A DNA stretch of 64,000 bases from Chryseobacterium wanjuense (GTDB taxonomy: Bacteria > Bacteroidota > Bacteroidia > Flavobacteriales > Weeksellaceae): assembly GCF_900111495.1 (NCBI RefSeq), contig NZ_FOIU01000001.1:2170001-2234000 (forward strand), written 5' to 3'. The notes beneath the pieces were generated by a model. It searched no databases, had not been told where the DNA came from, and saw only the letters and a list, made by a program, of their open reading frames with translations. Position 1 is the stretch's first letter. Each line of letters opens with the position of its first letter. Below, piece by piece: positions 50,697-60,092 of this stretch. A program made the translations under genes and the position numbers.

Positions 50697-53606
50697 TTAT
50701 TTTGAAGCAAGTACTTCTTTGTTTGTAGTCGACTTACCGTGAACATCTTCTTCCTTACCGGTTTTTAAGAAGTCGTAGGCAATTGCCGATGCTACGAAGA
50801 TCGATGAATAGGTACCGAATCCGATACCGATTAACATTGCAAACATGAATCCTCTTAGGTTGTCTCCACCAAAAATGAAGATCGCCAAAATTACAAGGAT
50901 TGTTGTAAATGAGGTGTTGAATGTTCTACCCAACGTACTTGAAATAGAGTCATCGAACAACCCAGCCAAAGTGATGGATTTCTTTTCTCTCAGATATTCT
51001 CTAATTCTGTCGAAGATAATTACCGTATCGTTGATTGAGTATCCCAATACCGTAAGGATCGCAGCGATGAAATCCTGATTGATCTCCATGTTGAAAGGCA
51101 TATACTTGTGAAGCAATGAATAAGCTCCCAAAATGATTACCGCATCATGGAATAGAGACGCAACCGCACCAAGAGAGAACTGCCATTTTCTAAATCTCAC
51201 CAAGATGTAGATAAAGATCATTCCCAATGCCGCTAAAACCGCATAGATCCCATGAATCTTAATATCATCGGCCACAGAAGGCCCTACTTTTTCAGAAGAG
51301 ATGATTCCTGCGTGGTCTTTATCTGCTGATTTGAAGTCTTTCAACGTCATATTTGCAGGTAAGTTTGTTTTTAACCCTTCAAATAATTTTTGCTCGATAA
51401 TCTGGTCAGCTTTTAAAGATTCGTCATCGATCAGGTAATCTGTAGAGATCTTTAGCTGTCTGTCGTTTCCAAAAGTTTTAGCTTCAACAGAAGAGTTTTT
51501 ACCGTCTTCAGTTTTGAATGTCGTTACTAATTTTTCTTCAATATCATTAACATTGATATTTTTATCAAATCTTACCACGTAGTTTCTACCTCCCGTAAAG
51601 TCGATACCGTATTTGAAACCGTGTGTAGCAATCGAAATGATACAAACCACTGTAAGAACTGCAGAGAAGATATAAGCATATTTTCTTTTTCCGATAAAAT
51701 CGATCCAAGTATTTCTGAATAGATTTTTCGTAGCCGGAGTCCAGACAGAAAGTCCTTTTCCTTTATTTAATCTTGAGAAGATCATTACTCTCGAAAGCAA
51801 TACTGACGTGAATAATGTCATCGCAATACCGATCATTAGTGTCAATGCAAAACCTTTGATAGGTCCCGTTCCGAAGAAGAATAATACAACAGCCGTTAAG
51901 AAAGTCGTGGTGTGACCATCGATAATTGCATTCAATGCATGTTTGAAACCATCTTTATATGCTTCAAGAATACCTTTTCCGGCGAATAGCTCTTCTTTTG
52001 TTCTTTCATAGATAATAACGTTCGTGTCGACCGCGACCGCCATCGTAAGAACGATACCCGCGATACCTGGAAGCGTAAGCGTAAAGTCTCCCGAATCCAT
52101 GATACCGAAAATATAGAACAAGTTGATAATCATTGCAATAACAGCATAAACACCTGCTCCACCATAATAGAAGATGATATAAACGATAATAATACCGAAT
52201 GCGATAATGAATGACATTAAACCTGCATCAATAGACTCCTGTCCTAAAGACGGACCTACAACCGTAGCCTGAACTACTTTTGCACCTGCCGGTAATTTAC
52301 CCGCTCCTAAAACGTCTACCAATTCCTTAGCTTCTTCCTGAGAGAAGTTACCGGAGATCTGAGTTCTACCGTTAGGAATAGCATTTACAACGTTCGGTGC
52401 AGTGTATACTCTACCGTCAAGTGTTACAGCAACTGGTTTACCTACGTTTTTCTCTGTTAATGTTTTCCATTCTTTAGCACCTTTAGAATCCATCTGCATG
52501 TCTACTACTACTCTGCTCAGCTCATCATAGCCGATGCTTGCAGATTCAACAGCACCGTCTACAGGAGCTTTCTGATTGATGTTACCTCTGATCGCATACA
52601 ATACCAGACTTTCAGAGTCTGTAGCTTCAGGTTTGTAACCCCACATGAATTGTGTATATTTAATGTTAGCCGGACGTAATGACTGAGCTACTTTGCTGTT
52701 TAAAATTTTGTTTACAACAGCTGTATCAGACAATTTTACGTTGGCAACACCATTGGTTCTTAATTTGTCAAGGTGTATAAGATTCATGAAGTTTACGTTT
52801 TTCGCAACTCCCATAGAATCGCCTTTAGCAGCCACGATAGACGTTAATGTCTGGAAATATGGCGCTATTTCAGGAACTTGTTGTACTTCCCAGAATTGAA
52901 GTTTTGCAGAAGTCTGAAGCATTTTCTTCACCTTATCGATGTCTTTCATACCAGGCATTTCTACAGAAATTCTAGCTGTACCAGGTACTCTCTGAACGTT
53001 TGGCTGGATAGCTCCCAACTTGTCAATTCTCGTTCTGATTACCTCAAAAGCTGTTCCTACAGACGCATCGATTTTTCTTTTAACAATGCTTTTTACCTGA
53101 TCATCAGGCGTATTGTACTTTACCTCAGTAAGTGTTGTATTTCCGAAAATTTCCGGATCTGCCAACTTCAGGTTTGTACCTTTAGCTTTGTTAATTGCAT
53201 CGAACTGGTCGAAAAAGTTGTCGATGTAAGATTTTGTAGAATTCTTCTGAACTTCATCCGTTTTGTTTAAAGCCTCGATAAGGATCGGGTTCGTAGAATA
53301 ATTTGTTAAATCATTCACAAGATCTCTTTGGTTGATCTCCAAAAGAACGTTGATCCCACCTTTCAAGTCAAGACCAAGTTTCATTTCCTTGTCTTTGGCT
53401 TTAGTGTAATAAAGTTTAGTGAATCCCAGATTCAGTGTATCCTTAGAAAGTTTTGCAATTTCTTTCTGATACTTCTCCGGATTGTCTCCTGCAATAGCAG
53501 TCGCCTGCTTTTCAATTTTGCTGGCGTACCATGTTGGTAATAGCTCGTTTAAGCAAATCAACCCTAGTACAATAGCAACAATTGTAATAAGTCCTTTTCC
53601 TTGCAT
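50697..53606 (-). CDS. secDF: Protein translocase subunit SecDF (fused)
   Basis: 969 residues: SecD and SecF in one chain, as in Bacteroidota and Firmicutes. Proton-driven helper of SecYEG export. The SecD part has a large extracytoplasmic domain with LGLDLKGGINVLLE, ISVEMPGMKDIDKVKKML and LDVLGAGKLPAGAKVV, then a six-helix MMPL block (AVAVDTNVIIYERTKEEL). The SecF part starts about residue 640 with IDFTGGRNYVVRFD and ends with the second block (LGYSINDTVIIFDRIRE). A good promoter precedes it and a strong terminator follows, so it is monocistronic. Confidence 0.96.
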   Translation of the reverse strand: MQGKGLITIVAIVLGLICLNELLPTWYASKIEKQATAIAGDNPEKYQKEIAKLSKDTLNLGFTKLYYTKAKDKEMKLGLDLKGGINVLLEINQRDLVNDLTNYSTNPILIEALNKTDEVQKNSTKSYIDNFFDQFDAINKAKGTNLKLADPEIFGNTTLTEVKYNTPDDQVKSIVKRKIDASVGTAFEVIRTRIDKLGAIQPNVQRVPGTARISVEMPGMKDIDKVKKMLQTSAKLQFWEVQQVPEIAPYFQTLTSIVAAKGDSMGVAKNVNFMNLIHLDKLRTNGVANVKLSDTAVVNKILNSKVAQSLRPANIKYTQFMWGYKPEATDSESLVLYAIRGNINQKAPVDGAVESASIGYDELSRVVVDMQMDSKGAKEWKTLTEKNVGKPVAVTLDGRVYTAPNVVNAIPNGRTQISGNFSQEEAKELVDVLGAGKLPAGAKVVQATVVGPSLGQESIDAGLMSFIIAFGIIIVYIIFYYGGAGVYAVIAMIINLFYIFGIMDSGDFTLTLPGIAGIVLTMAVAVDTNVIIYERTKEELFAGKGILEAYKDGFKHALNAIIDGHTTTFLTAVVLFFFGTGPIKGFALTLMIGIAMTLFTSVLLSRVMIFSRLNKGKGLSVWTPATKNLFRNTWIDFIGKRKYAYIFSAVLTVVCIISIATHGFKYGIDFTGGRNYVVRFDKNINVNDIEEKLVTTFKTEDGKNSSVEAKTFGNDRQLKISTDYLIDDESLKADQIIEQKLFEGLKTNLPANMTLKDFKSADKDHAGIISSEKVGPSVADDIKIHGIYAVLAALGMIFIYILVRFRKWQFSLGAVASLFHDAVIILGAYSLLHKYMPFNMEINQDFIAAILTVLGYSINDTVIIFDRIREYLREKKSITLAGLFDDSISSTLGRTFNTSFTTILVILAIFIFGGDNLRGFMFAMLIGIGFGTYSSIFVASAIAYDFLKTGKEEDVHGKSTTNKEVLASK

Positions 53607-53635
53607 TTTGTTATAACTACGTTAAATTAAGTCGG

Positions 53636-53643
53636 CAAATATA
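53636..53643 (-). promoter_or_regulatory. -7 promoter element of secDF
   Basis: TATATTTG on the minus strand matches TAnnTTTG, 29 bp before the ATG at 53606. Confidence 0.65.
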
Positions 53644-53821
53644 ATCATTTTCTTGTATTTTATGAATTTTTAACAACAGAAATCATTTATTTTCAGATAT
53701 ATCGGCATTCTTATTTTTATTTCAGATTTAATAATTTTTTCATGGTATTGTAATGAATTTTTCAATGTTTGATTGGTATGAAATTTTCATTCATGTTTAA
53801 TACACTAAATATCAAAATATT

Positions 53822-55183
53822 ATGAAAAAACTACTTTTTACAGCAAGTATTTTTTCTTCCCTGTTTATTAATGCCCAAAGCATTAGTCTGGAAGAATTTG
53901 CTACCGGGCTTACTGCCCCAGTTGAGATTGTAAATGCCAATGACAGCAGAATGTTTGTCGTACAGCAAAACGGGATTATTAAAATCGTACAGCCGAACGG
54001 AACTGTAAATCCAACTAATTTCCTGAATATCAGCTCAAAAATCACTTACGGAGGCGAAAGAGGTCTTTTGGGACTGGCATTTCATCCGCAATACTCGACC
54101 AACGGGTATTTTTTTGTGTATTATAACGACCTGGACGGTAATGTAACAGTCGCCAGATACACCCGAAGTTCAAATCCGGATGTTGCAGATCCGGCCACTG
54201 AAAAAATTATTATCAACCAGTCGAAACCGTTTGATAATCACAATGGAGGAAGCATTCATTTTGCGCCGGATGGTTATTTGTGGATTGTTACGGGTGATGG
54301 AGGAAGCGGCGGCGATCCCAATAATAATGCCCAAAACAAAAATTCTCTTTTGGGAAAATTGTTAAGATTAGACATCAATTCTACCGGGCCCTACAATATC
54401 CCACCCGGAAATCCTTTTGTAGGCGTGGATGGAGCGGATGAAGTCTGGGCTTACGGATTGAGAAATGCCTGGAAATTTAATTTCGATACCGTTTCCGGGA
54501 ATGTGATGATTGCGGATGTAGGTCAGGGACAATATGAAGAAATCAACCGTGTTCCGCTGACACAGGCTGGAGTCAACTATGGGTGGAGATGTTATGAGGG
54601 AAATAATGCCTACAATACTGCCGGATGTGCTGCTCAATCGACCATGACATTTCCGGTTGCGGTGTATGATCATTCCGGAGGAAAATGCTCGATTACAGGA
54701 GGTTATGTTTACAGAGGAGCGCAATTTCCTGTCTTACAGGGAAAATATATTTTTGCTGACTATTGTTCTACACAGATCGGTATCTTAAATCCGAATAATT
54801 CAATTACCTGGTCACCGGCATTTTCAGGAAATAATTTTTCAACTTTCGGAGTGAATAATCAAAATGAATTGTTCGTCGCAGCAGTAAATAACGGAAAAAT
54901 TTTCAGAGTGACTACAACCAGCTTAGGAACTCAGGAAAACGAAAACCTTGCTGAAATAAAAGTTTATCCGAATCCTGCATCTAAAAAAGTTTTCATAGAA
55001 GGCTTAAAAGACAAAAATATTTCCGTTGAAATCATCAATTTTGAAGGAAGAAGAATACTAGAATCAGTAAAGATAGAAAATGATAACAGTATTGACATAT
55101 CGGGAATTCCAGCGGGAGTTTATTTTATTAATTTAAAATCAGGAAACCTGAAATCTTATAGCCAGAAATTGATTATTAAGTAA
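53822..55183 (+). CDS. PQQ-dependent sugar dehydrogenase with T9SS sorting domain
   Basis: 453 residues. A signal peptide ends at about residue 19 (FINAQ). The glucose/sorbosone dehydrogenase beta-propeller (about 25-360) contains GLLGLAFHPQYSTNGYFFVYY, HNGGSIHFAPDGYLWIVTGDGG and WAYGLRNAWKFNFD, the usual segments for this family. The last about 75 residues (from IKVYPNPASKKVFIEG to the end) are a type A C-terminal sorting domain, so the protein is exported across the outer membrane by the type IX system. The redox cofactor would be PQQ; whether this strain makes PQQ cannot be seen. Single gene, followed by an inverted repeat. Confidence 0.88.
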   Translation: MKKLLFTASIFSSLFINAQSISLEEFATGLTAPVEIVNANDSRMFVVQQNGIIKIVQPNGTVNPTNFLNISSKITYGGERGLLGLAFHPQYSTNGYFFVYYNDLDGNVTVARYTRSSNPDVADPATEKIIINQSKPFDNHNGGSIHFAPDGYLWIVTGDGGSGGDPNNNAQNKNSLLGKLLRLDINSTGPYNIPPGNPFVGVDGADEVWAYGLRNAWKFNFDTVSGNVMIADVGQGQYEEINRVPLTQAGVNYGWRCYEGNNAYNTAGCAAQSTMTFPVAVYDHSGGKCSITGGYVYRGAQFPVLQGKYIFADYCSTQIGILNPNNSITWSPAFSGNNFSTFGVNNQNELFVAAVNNGKIFRVTTTSLGTQENENLAEIKVYPNPASKKVFIEGLKDKNISVEIINFEGRRILESVKIENDNSIDISGIPAGVYFINLKSGNLKSYSQKLIIK

Positions 55184-55217
55184 AATTCTTACATGTAAAT
55201 TAATTTCACTTAATGAA

Positions 55218-55322
55218 ATCCTTCGACTGCTTCGCGCTCAGGGTGACACTGGCAAATTATTCCACTTAGTTGGAATGCATAGTATTAGCGGTGTCACTCT
55301 GAGCGCGAAGCAGTTGAAGGAT
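55218..55322. repeat. Inverted repeat, CTTCGACTGCTTCGCGCTCA family
   Basis: The arms ATCCTTCGACTGCTTCGCGC / CTCAGGGTGACA and the complement enclose a spacer with GGCAAATTATTCCACTTAGT. It sits between two convergent genes and shows the same half-sequences as the array at 48388-48780. Confidence 0.85.
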
Positions 55323-55370
55323 CTATAAAGTGTTACATCTAATATCTAAAATATTTTAACCCAAATTTTT

Positions 55371-55405
55371 AAAGCCTCAATCAATTCGGTTGGGGCTTTT
55401 TTAAG
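55371..55405. terminator. Bidirectional terminator
   Basis: AAAGCCTCAA and TTGGGGCTTT (one T-G pair) form a 10-bp stem, with T6 on the right and A/T rich sequence on the left. It overlaps the stop codon of the leftward gene at 55381. Confidence 0.7.
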
Positions 55406-56586
55406 AAATATAAAATTAAAAATATCGGTACAATTATTATTAATCTTACAATTAAAGAAAATCTTTCCACCTCATTATCCATCAATACATTTGGTATTAA
55501 AGAAACCAATCCCAACGAAATACTGAAAAAGATAATTTCTAAAGTTGATAATTTTCTCGTTTTTTCTTTTTTAATAGTAATTTTTGAGCTTAAGATCCAA
55601 AAAACCAACAACAGGATCATAAAAGGAAATGACCAGATTCTATAGGTATCATATGCAATGGCATGAAGCAATAAAGGAATGAATGAAACCACCATCAATA
55701 AAAGAAACAACTGAATATTTTGTTTCAGTTTAAATTCTTTAAAAATCATCCACAAAGAAAAAAGTATCGGAATTCCATACAAGATGGTTGCTCTAGAAAA
55801 AAATAATCTTTGGATAAAACTTCCGCTCTCTTCTTTAAAATAATAAGTGAAACTTTTCGTGTAAGCCGATGCCACGGAATCTGCAGCTTTTTCAGAAATA
55901 AAAGGTATTTCCTTTAAATAATTAAAAATAACAGAAAAGTAATTTTCACCATTCCATTCCTGATACAAAGTGACGGAAATTGCAGTAAAAAATGGCAATA
56001 TCAGAAATACCACCAGCTTTTTTAAAATATCCGCTGAAAATATATTTTTTAATGAAAATTTTTCAACCCCAATTTCTGTCACCACAAGCGCAAAACAACT
56101 TACCGGCAACATCAGGAAGAACGAAACTTCATGTATCAGTATACAAATCGCTGCAATAGCCGATGATAAAAGAATTTTCTTTTGTTTAATAAAATAAATG
56201 ACTAAAATTGTCAGTAAAAAAATGATATGGTCTAAATATCCGATCAGGTGAGCGGAAAACACAATGTATTGAGAAAGAAAAAAGATTAAGAAGAAAAATA
56301 TCCTGTAAAAACTATTTTCCTGTTTAAATGTTTCTTTTACAGCAATTATAAACACAGAAACATACAGTAAAAACAATATTACAGCGGAAAGAATTAAAAT
56401 ATTAAATTCATTCTTCTCAAAAATCCATCCGAAAATTTCCCCAGCCAGTCCTCTTTTGATAAACCCAAACCTGTAATCCAGCATCCAGTGTGCTTCGGAC
56501 CAGTCATTGGGAAACCTTATCGTTTTTAAAACACTGAAAACAAGTGCATAAAGATAAAGTAAAACCAAGAGAACCTTCCTGTTCAT
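55381..56586 (-). CDS. Hypothetical polytopic membrane protein
   Basis: 401 residues, rich in Phe, Ile and Leu, with roughly ten membrane helices. A conserved-looking first extracytoplasmic loop (NDWSEAHWMLDYRFGFIKRG) contains aromatic and acidic residues as in polymerases or glycosyltransferases of the EpsG or GT-C sort, but I cannot assign a family. It lies 4 bp downstream of hemN on the same strand, so the two share a transcript, though a functional link is not apparent. The gene is more AT-rich than its neighbours. Confidence 0.75.
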   Translation of the reverse strand: MNRKVLLVLLYLYALVFSVLKTIRFPNDWSEAHWMLDYRFGFIKRGLAGEIFGWIFEKNEFNILILSAVILFLLYVSVFIIAVKETFKQENSFYRIFFFLIFFLSQYIVFSAHLIGYLDHIIFLLTILVIYFIKQKKILLSSAIAAICILIHEVSFFLMLPVSCFALVVTEIGVEKFSLKNIFSADILKKLVVFLILPFFTAISVTLYQEWNGENYFSVIFNYLKEIPFISEKAADSVASAYTKSFTYYFKEESGSFIQRLFFSRATILYGIPILFSLWMIFKEFKLKQNIQLFLLLMVVSFIPLLLHAIAYDTYRIWSFPFMILLLVFWILSSKITIKKEKTRKLSTLEIIFFSISLGLVSLIPNVLMDNEVERFSLIVRLIIIVPIFLILYFLKKPQPN

Positions 56587-56590
56587 AGAC

Positions 56591-57949
56591 CTAGATCGTC
56601 ATTGAGAAAATTCTCGTTTCCGGTTTGTTTCTCATCATTCTAAGGTCGAAAACCATGGCTACATTTCTTGTAAAAGCCCTTCCTTTTTCCGTAATTTTTA
56701 TCTGATTATCATTAATTTCCACCAACTCGTCTCTTTCCATTTCCTGCAGCATTTCAAAAGCATTTTCCAGCTCAGGGAAAGAATTGTTTACGTCAAAAGT
56801 GGTTTCCAACTGACACATTAGATTCAAAATATGTCTTCTTACCATAAGATCTTCTTCGTTCAGAATATGACCTTTTACTACAGGAATTTCGCCCTCTTCC
56901 ACCATTTTTTGATACTCTTCCACTGTTTTCACATTTTGTGCAAAAGCGTACCACGAATCTGAAATGGCAGACATTCCCAGACCGACCATCAGTTGGGTCT
57001 TGCTGGAAGTATAGCCCATGAAATTTCTATGTAATTTTTTATGAATTAAAGACTGGTACAGATCATCGTGTTCCAAAGAAAAATGATCCATCCCTACTTC
57101 AATATAGCCTAGATTTTCCAGTAATTTTTTACCGTCTTCGTACAAATGGCGCTTTTCTTCACCACTCGGAAGGTCATTTTCGTCAAAGCCTCTTTGCCCG
57201 ACTCCTTTTACCCACGGAACGTGCGCGTAAGAATAGAAAGCCAGACGATCCGGTTTCAACTCCATAGTCTTGCGAATGGTGTGCTCCATCGCTTCCCAGG
57301 TCTGATGCGGAAGCCCGAAAACAAGGTCATGACTGATTCCCCTGTACCCGATTTCTCTTGCCCATTCCGTCACTTCTTTTACCTTTTCAAAAGGCTGAAT
57401 TCTGTTGATGGCCTTCTGAACCTTCGGATCATAATCCTGTACCCCAAAACTTACCCTTCTGAAACCAAGATCAAATAACGTCTGAAGATGTCCCCTCGTT
57501 GTATTGTTCGGGTGACCTTCGAAAGAAAACTCCTGATGCTCAGCGATCTCAACTGTTTCAAAAATACCTGTCAAAAGTTTTTTAAGATTCTCCGGAGAGA
57601 AGAAAGTCGGAGTTCCACCTCCTAAGTGAAGTTCTTTCAGCTTCGGTTTTTCGTCAAACATTTTAAGATACAGCTGCCATTCTTTCAACACACTTTCCAG
57701 GTACGGAATTTCAACACTGTGCTGTTTTGTAATGCGCTTATGACACGCACAAAACGTACATAAAGCTTCGCAGAAAGGCAGGTGAATATAGATAGAAATC
57801 CCCTCTTCTGCATTACTCTCCTTAAAAGTCCTGATCACACTTTGCTTCCATTGCTCCGGTGAGAATGAAGTTTCATCCCAATACGGAACGGTAGGATAAG
57901 AAGTGTAACGAGGGCCGGGAATGTTATATTTATCTATTAAAGAATTCAT
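56591..57949 (-). CDS. hemN: Oxygen-independent coproporphyrinogen III oxidase
   Basis: A radical-SAM enzyme of 452 residues that converts coproporphyrinogen III to protoporphyrinogen IX without oxygen, in haem synthesis. The 4Fe-4S motif is C60-x3-C64-x2-C67 (FCEALCTFC) followed by C69. The N-terminal SYPTVPYW and the segment HLGGGTPTFFSPENL (glycine-rich SAM motif) are HemN-type, as is the C-terminal HemN domain. Family relatives HemW lack the long N-terminal part, which this protein has. It has its own promoter. Confidence 0.94.
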   Translation of the reverse strand: MNSLIDKYNIPGPRYTSYPTVPYWDETSFSPEQWKQSVIRTFKESNAEEGISIYIHLPFCEALCTFCACHKRITKQHSVEIPYLESVLKEWQLYLKMFDEKPKLKELHLGGGTPTFFSPENLKKLLTGIFETVEIAEHQEFSFEGHPNNTTRGHLQTLFDLGFRRVSFGVQDYDPKVQKAINRIQPFEKVKEVTEWAREIGYRGISHDLVFGLPHQTWEAMEHTIRKTMELKPDRLAFYSYAHVPWVKGVGQRGFDENDLPSGEEKRHLYEDGKKLLENLGYIEVGMDHFSLEHDDLYQSLIHKKLHRNFMGYTSSKTQLMVGLGMSAISDSWYAFAQNVKTVEEYQKMVEEGEIPVVKGHILNEEDLMVRRHILNLMCQLETTFDVNNSFPELENAFEMLQEMERDELVEINDNQIKITEKGRAFTRNVAMVFDLRMMRNKPETRIFSMTI

Positions 57950-57994
57950 TTTTGATTTAAAATTTTAACATGAACTCCACATGAATTCATTATG

Positions 57995-58002
57995 CAAAAT
58001 TA
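57995..58002 (-). promoter_or_regulatory. -7 promoter element of hemN
   Basis: TAATTTTG on the minus strand matches TAnnTTTG, 45 bp before the ATG at 57949. Confidence 0.55.
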
Positions 58003-58036
58003 AATATATCTTATGGATTTTGAACCATGAAATATA

Positions 58037-58949
58037 TTAGGGTTTATTTTCGAAATTTATAATGAGTCTAAATACTTCTTCCGCAAATTTCTGTCCCAAA
58101 TCGATATAACCTGCACTGTTGTAATGCCACGGATCGTCGCCGTAACCGTAATTTTTAGTTGAGCGGACGATCGCTGCACTTTTATCATTCAGCACAAATT
58201 TCTCCTGAGCATACTGCACCAGCTCGCCCATTTTCCAGACTCTGCCCGATTTGTCTTTCCCTGAATCTGAAATTTTTCCGATCACGACGGGAAGATCATC
58301 CGTCAACAAAGCTGCCCTCATTTGATTCATCAATATTTTTAAATGATCATAATACCGGTTGGCAATGGCTTCGTCATAACTTGCATCGCCTTCGCCCTGC
58401 ATCCAGAGAATTCCGGACGGGACGATAAGGTCTTTTTTACCGTCTTTATCAATATCTGTTTCCGATAAAGCATTTTTTACGGTTTTTAAAAAATTATCAT
58501 ATTGATTTAAACCATTTAATCCTTGAAAATCTGCATCCCAGCAACCGAAATCTCCCTTTGCCAAGCTGTCAATTGAAGTTCCTTCTCTTGCGTATTTGAT
58601 CAAGGCAATTTTATCGTTGGGGAAAAGTTCTTTCATTTTTTTAGCGAAAGATAACTCAAGTCCAAACCTGTCGGACAGCGTGTTGGTTTTTCCGTTTGAC
58701 TTAAAACCGGTTCCGTTTCCCGGCTTTAAAACATCCCATTTTCCCAGTCCGCCATTCAAATTTCCGTCCGGAACAGAATTTCCCTGAAAAATATAAACAT
58801 CTTTAAACGATTTTAAATCATTCGGAAGATCTTTATTAAAGCCAAAACCATTCATATTCCGATTGTCCGGCCAAAATAAACACCCGGATTTTTTGAGTAT
58901 AAAATAAAGTTGGAATTAATAAAAAGAAGAATATTTTTAAGTTTTTCAT
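58037..58949 (-). pseudogene. Sialate O-acetylesterase-like carbohydrate esterase, frameshifted
   Basis: The main open frame (to 58855) starts at MNGFGFNKDLP, but the true gene begins further upstream at the ATG 58949 (signal peptide MKNLKIFFFLLIPTLFYTQ) and reads RVFILAGQS, then the frame is lost. Deleting one G at about 58859-58860 restores the family motif AGQSNMNGFG, joining the catalytic-serine motif to the rest. The span is 913 bp, one over a multiple of three. Further marks of the SGNH/sialate esterase family downstream are ILWMQGEGDASYDEAIANRY and DPWHYNSAGYIDLGQKFAEE (Asp-His pair). It would remove acetyl groups from sialic acid or xylan-type sugars in the periplasm. Either a recent inactivation or a sequencing error. 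Confidence 0.85.
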
Positions 58950-58962
58950 TGGAAAATTTGTT

Positions 58963-58970
58963 CAAATTTA
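58963..58970 (-). promoter_or_regulatory. -7 element before the esterase-like gene
   Basis: TAAATTTG on the minus strand matches the consensus, 13 bp before the ATG at 58949, and supports that upstream start rather than 58855. Confidence 0.6.
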
Positions 58971-59026
58971 GCTTGAAGAAAGTTTTAATGGATATTATTT
59001 AGAAAGATATGTTCTATGAAGAAGAT

Positions 59027-60040
59027 TTAGAATTTTAATTTCATCAAAGAAACTTTACCATTTCCGGCAAAAACAACTGTATTTTTATCTACCCATTCAC
59101 AGACAAAAAATCCTTTTTCATCAGAAATTTTCTTCCATGTTTTTCCAAAATCAGAGGAATAACTGATATGCTGATCGCCAACGGAAATAATTTCTTGTCC
59201 TTTAGAATTCGGTTTAATTTTTACACAAGTCGTATACCCGGCATTTTTTCCTGATGCCTGAATCTGCCAAGTTTTTCCACCGTCGTTTGTGGTAGCGATA
59301 TTATTGATGTTTGCATCCTGTTTTGTGTAATCCCCGCCGACAGCAATCCCGAATTTATCATCTGAAAAATCGATAGAATACATTCCCTGGGAAGATTCTC
59401 CCTGAACGAAAGGCGTCGTAAAAATTTCGAATTTTTCATCTTTTAAATTCATTCTTAAAATTCTGGAAGCTTTCCCTCCGGTCGCAATCCACAAATAATT
59501 TTTGGAGGAAGCAATATTGGTATTGCTTGCGGCAAATGCGGCCTCTCCTTCATTCAATGAAATATTATTTTTAAACATACTCCATTTTCCATTTCTAAAA
59601 ACAGCTAATTTCAACTGATTATTTTTATCTGAATCGCTGAAAGTATAGGCAACCTGGTCATTTACAAAATGAAGTGCATCATAAAAAGCTGTTTTCACCG
59701 TATCTGTGAATACAATTTTTGATGTTAAGCTTTTTTTATCAATCTTAAAAAACTCAGCCGGACTTTCAATATTAATGGCATAAAACGAACTTTTATCCTG
59801 CGCCAATGTCCGAAACTGCAACTTCTTTTCAGATAATCTGATCTGTTTTTGATTTTTAGGATTTTTTAGGTCTACAAAACCGAATTTAGAATCCGTTCCG
59901 CTGTACCAGACCTTGTTGTCGTAGATTTCCAGAGCACGGATGCTTATTTTGTCATTTAAAATAGTTTCAAAGCTTTCTATCTGTTGAGAAAATGAAAATA
60001 TTCCTAAGAATGAAAATAAAAATGGTAAAATCTTTTTCAT
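59027..60040 (-). CDS. Exported Asp-box (BNR) repeat protein
   Basis: 337 residues with a signal peptide (cleavage about residue 18, IFSFSQ). The body looks like a beta-propeller; Asp-box motifs are visible in TNDGGKTWQ and SSDFGKTWK, as in YCF48-like and sialidase-like propellers. Pipelines often call it an oxidoreductase, but I see no cofactor motif. Its role is unknown. Next gene upstream ends at a terminator, so it is monocistronic. Confidence 0.78.
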   Translation of the reverse strand: MKKILPFLFSFLGIFSFSQQIESFETILNDKISIRALEIYDNKVWYSGTDSKFGFVDLKNPKNQKQIRLSEKKLQFRTLAQDKSSFYAINIESPAEFFKIDKKSLTSKIVFTDTVKTAFYDALHFVNDQVAYTFSDSDKNNQLKLAVFRNGKWSMFKNNISLNEGEAAFAASNTNIASSKNYLWIATGGKASRILRMNLKDEKFEIFTTPFVQGESSQGMYSIDFSDDKFGIAVGGDYTKQDANINNIATTNDGGKTWQIQASGKNAGYTTCVKIKPNSKGQEIISVGDQHISYSSDFGKTWKKISDEKGFFVCEWVDKNTVVFAGNGKVSLMKLKF

Positions 60041-60044
60041 AAGA

Positions 60045-60079
60045 ACAAAAATAAAAAATCCACAGAATTCTGTGGATTT
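60045..60079 (-). terminator. Intrinsic terminator of the APC permease gene
   Basis: The 24-bp perfect palindrome AAATCCACAGAA / TTCTGTGGATTT (60056-60079) is followed on the minus strand by TTTATTTTTG. It lies 13 bp past the permease stop at 60093. Confidence 0.85.
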
Positions 60080-60092
60080 AAGTTTATATTTT

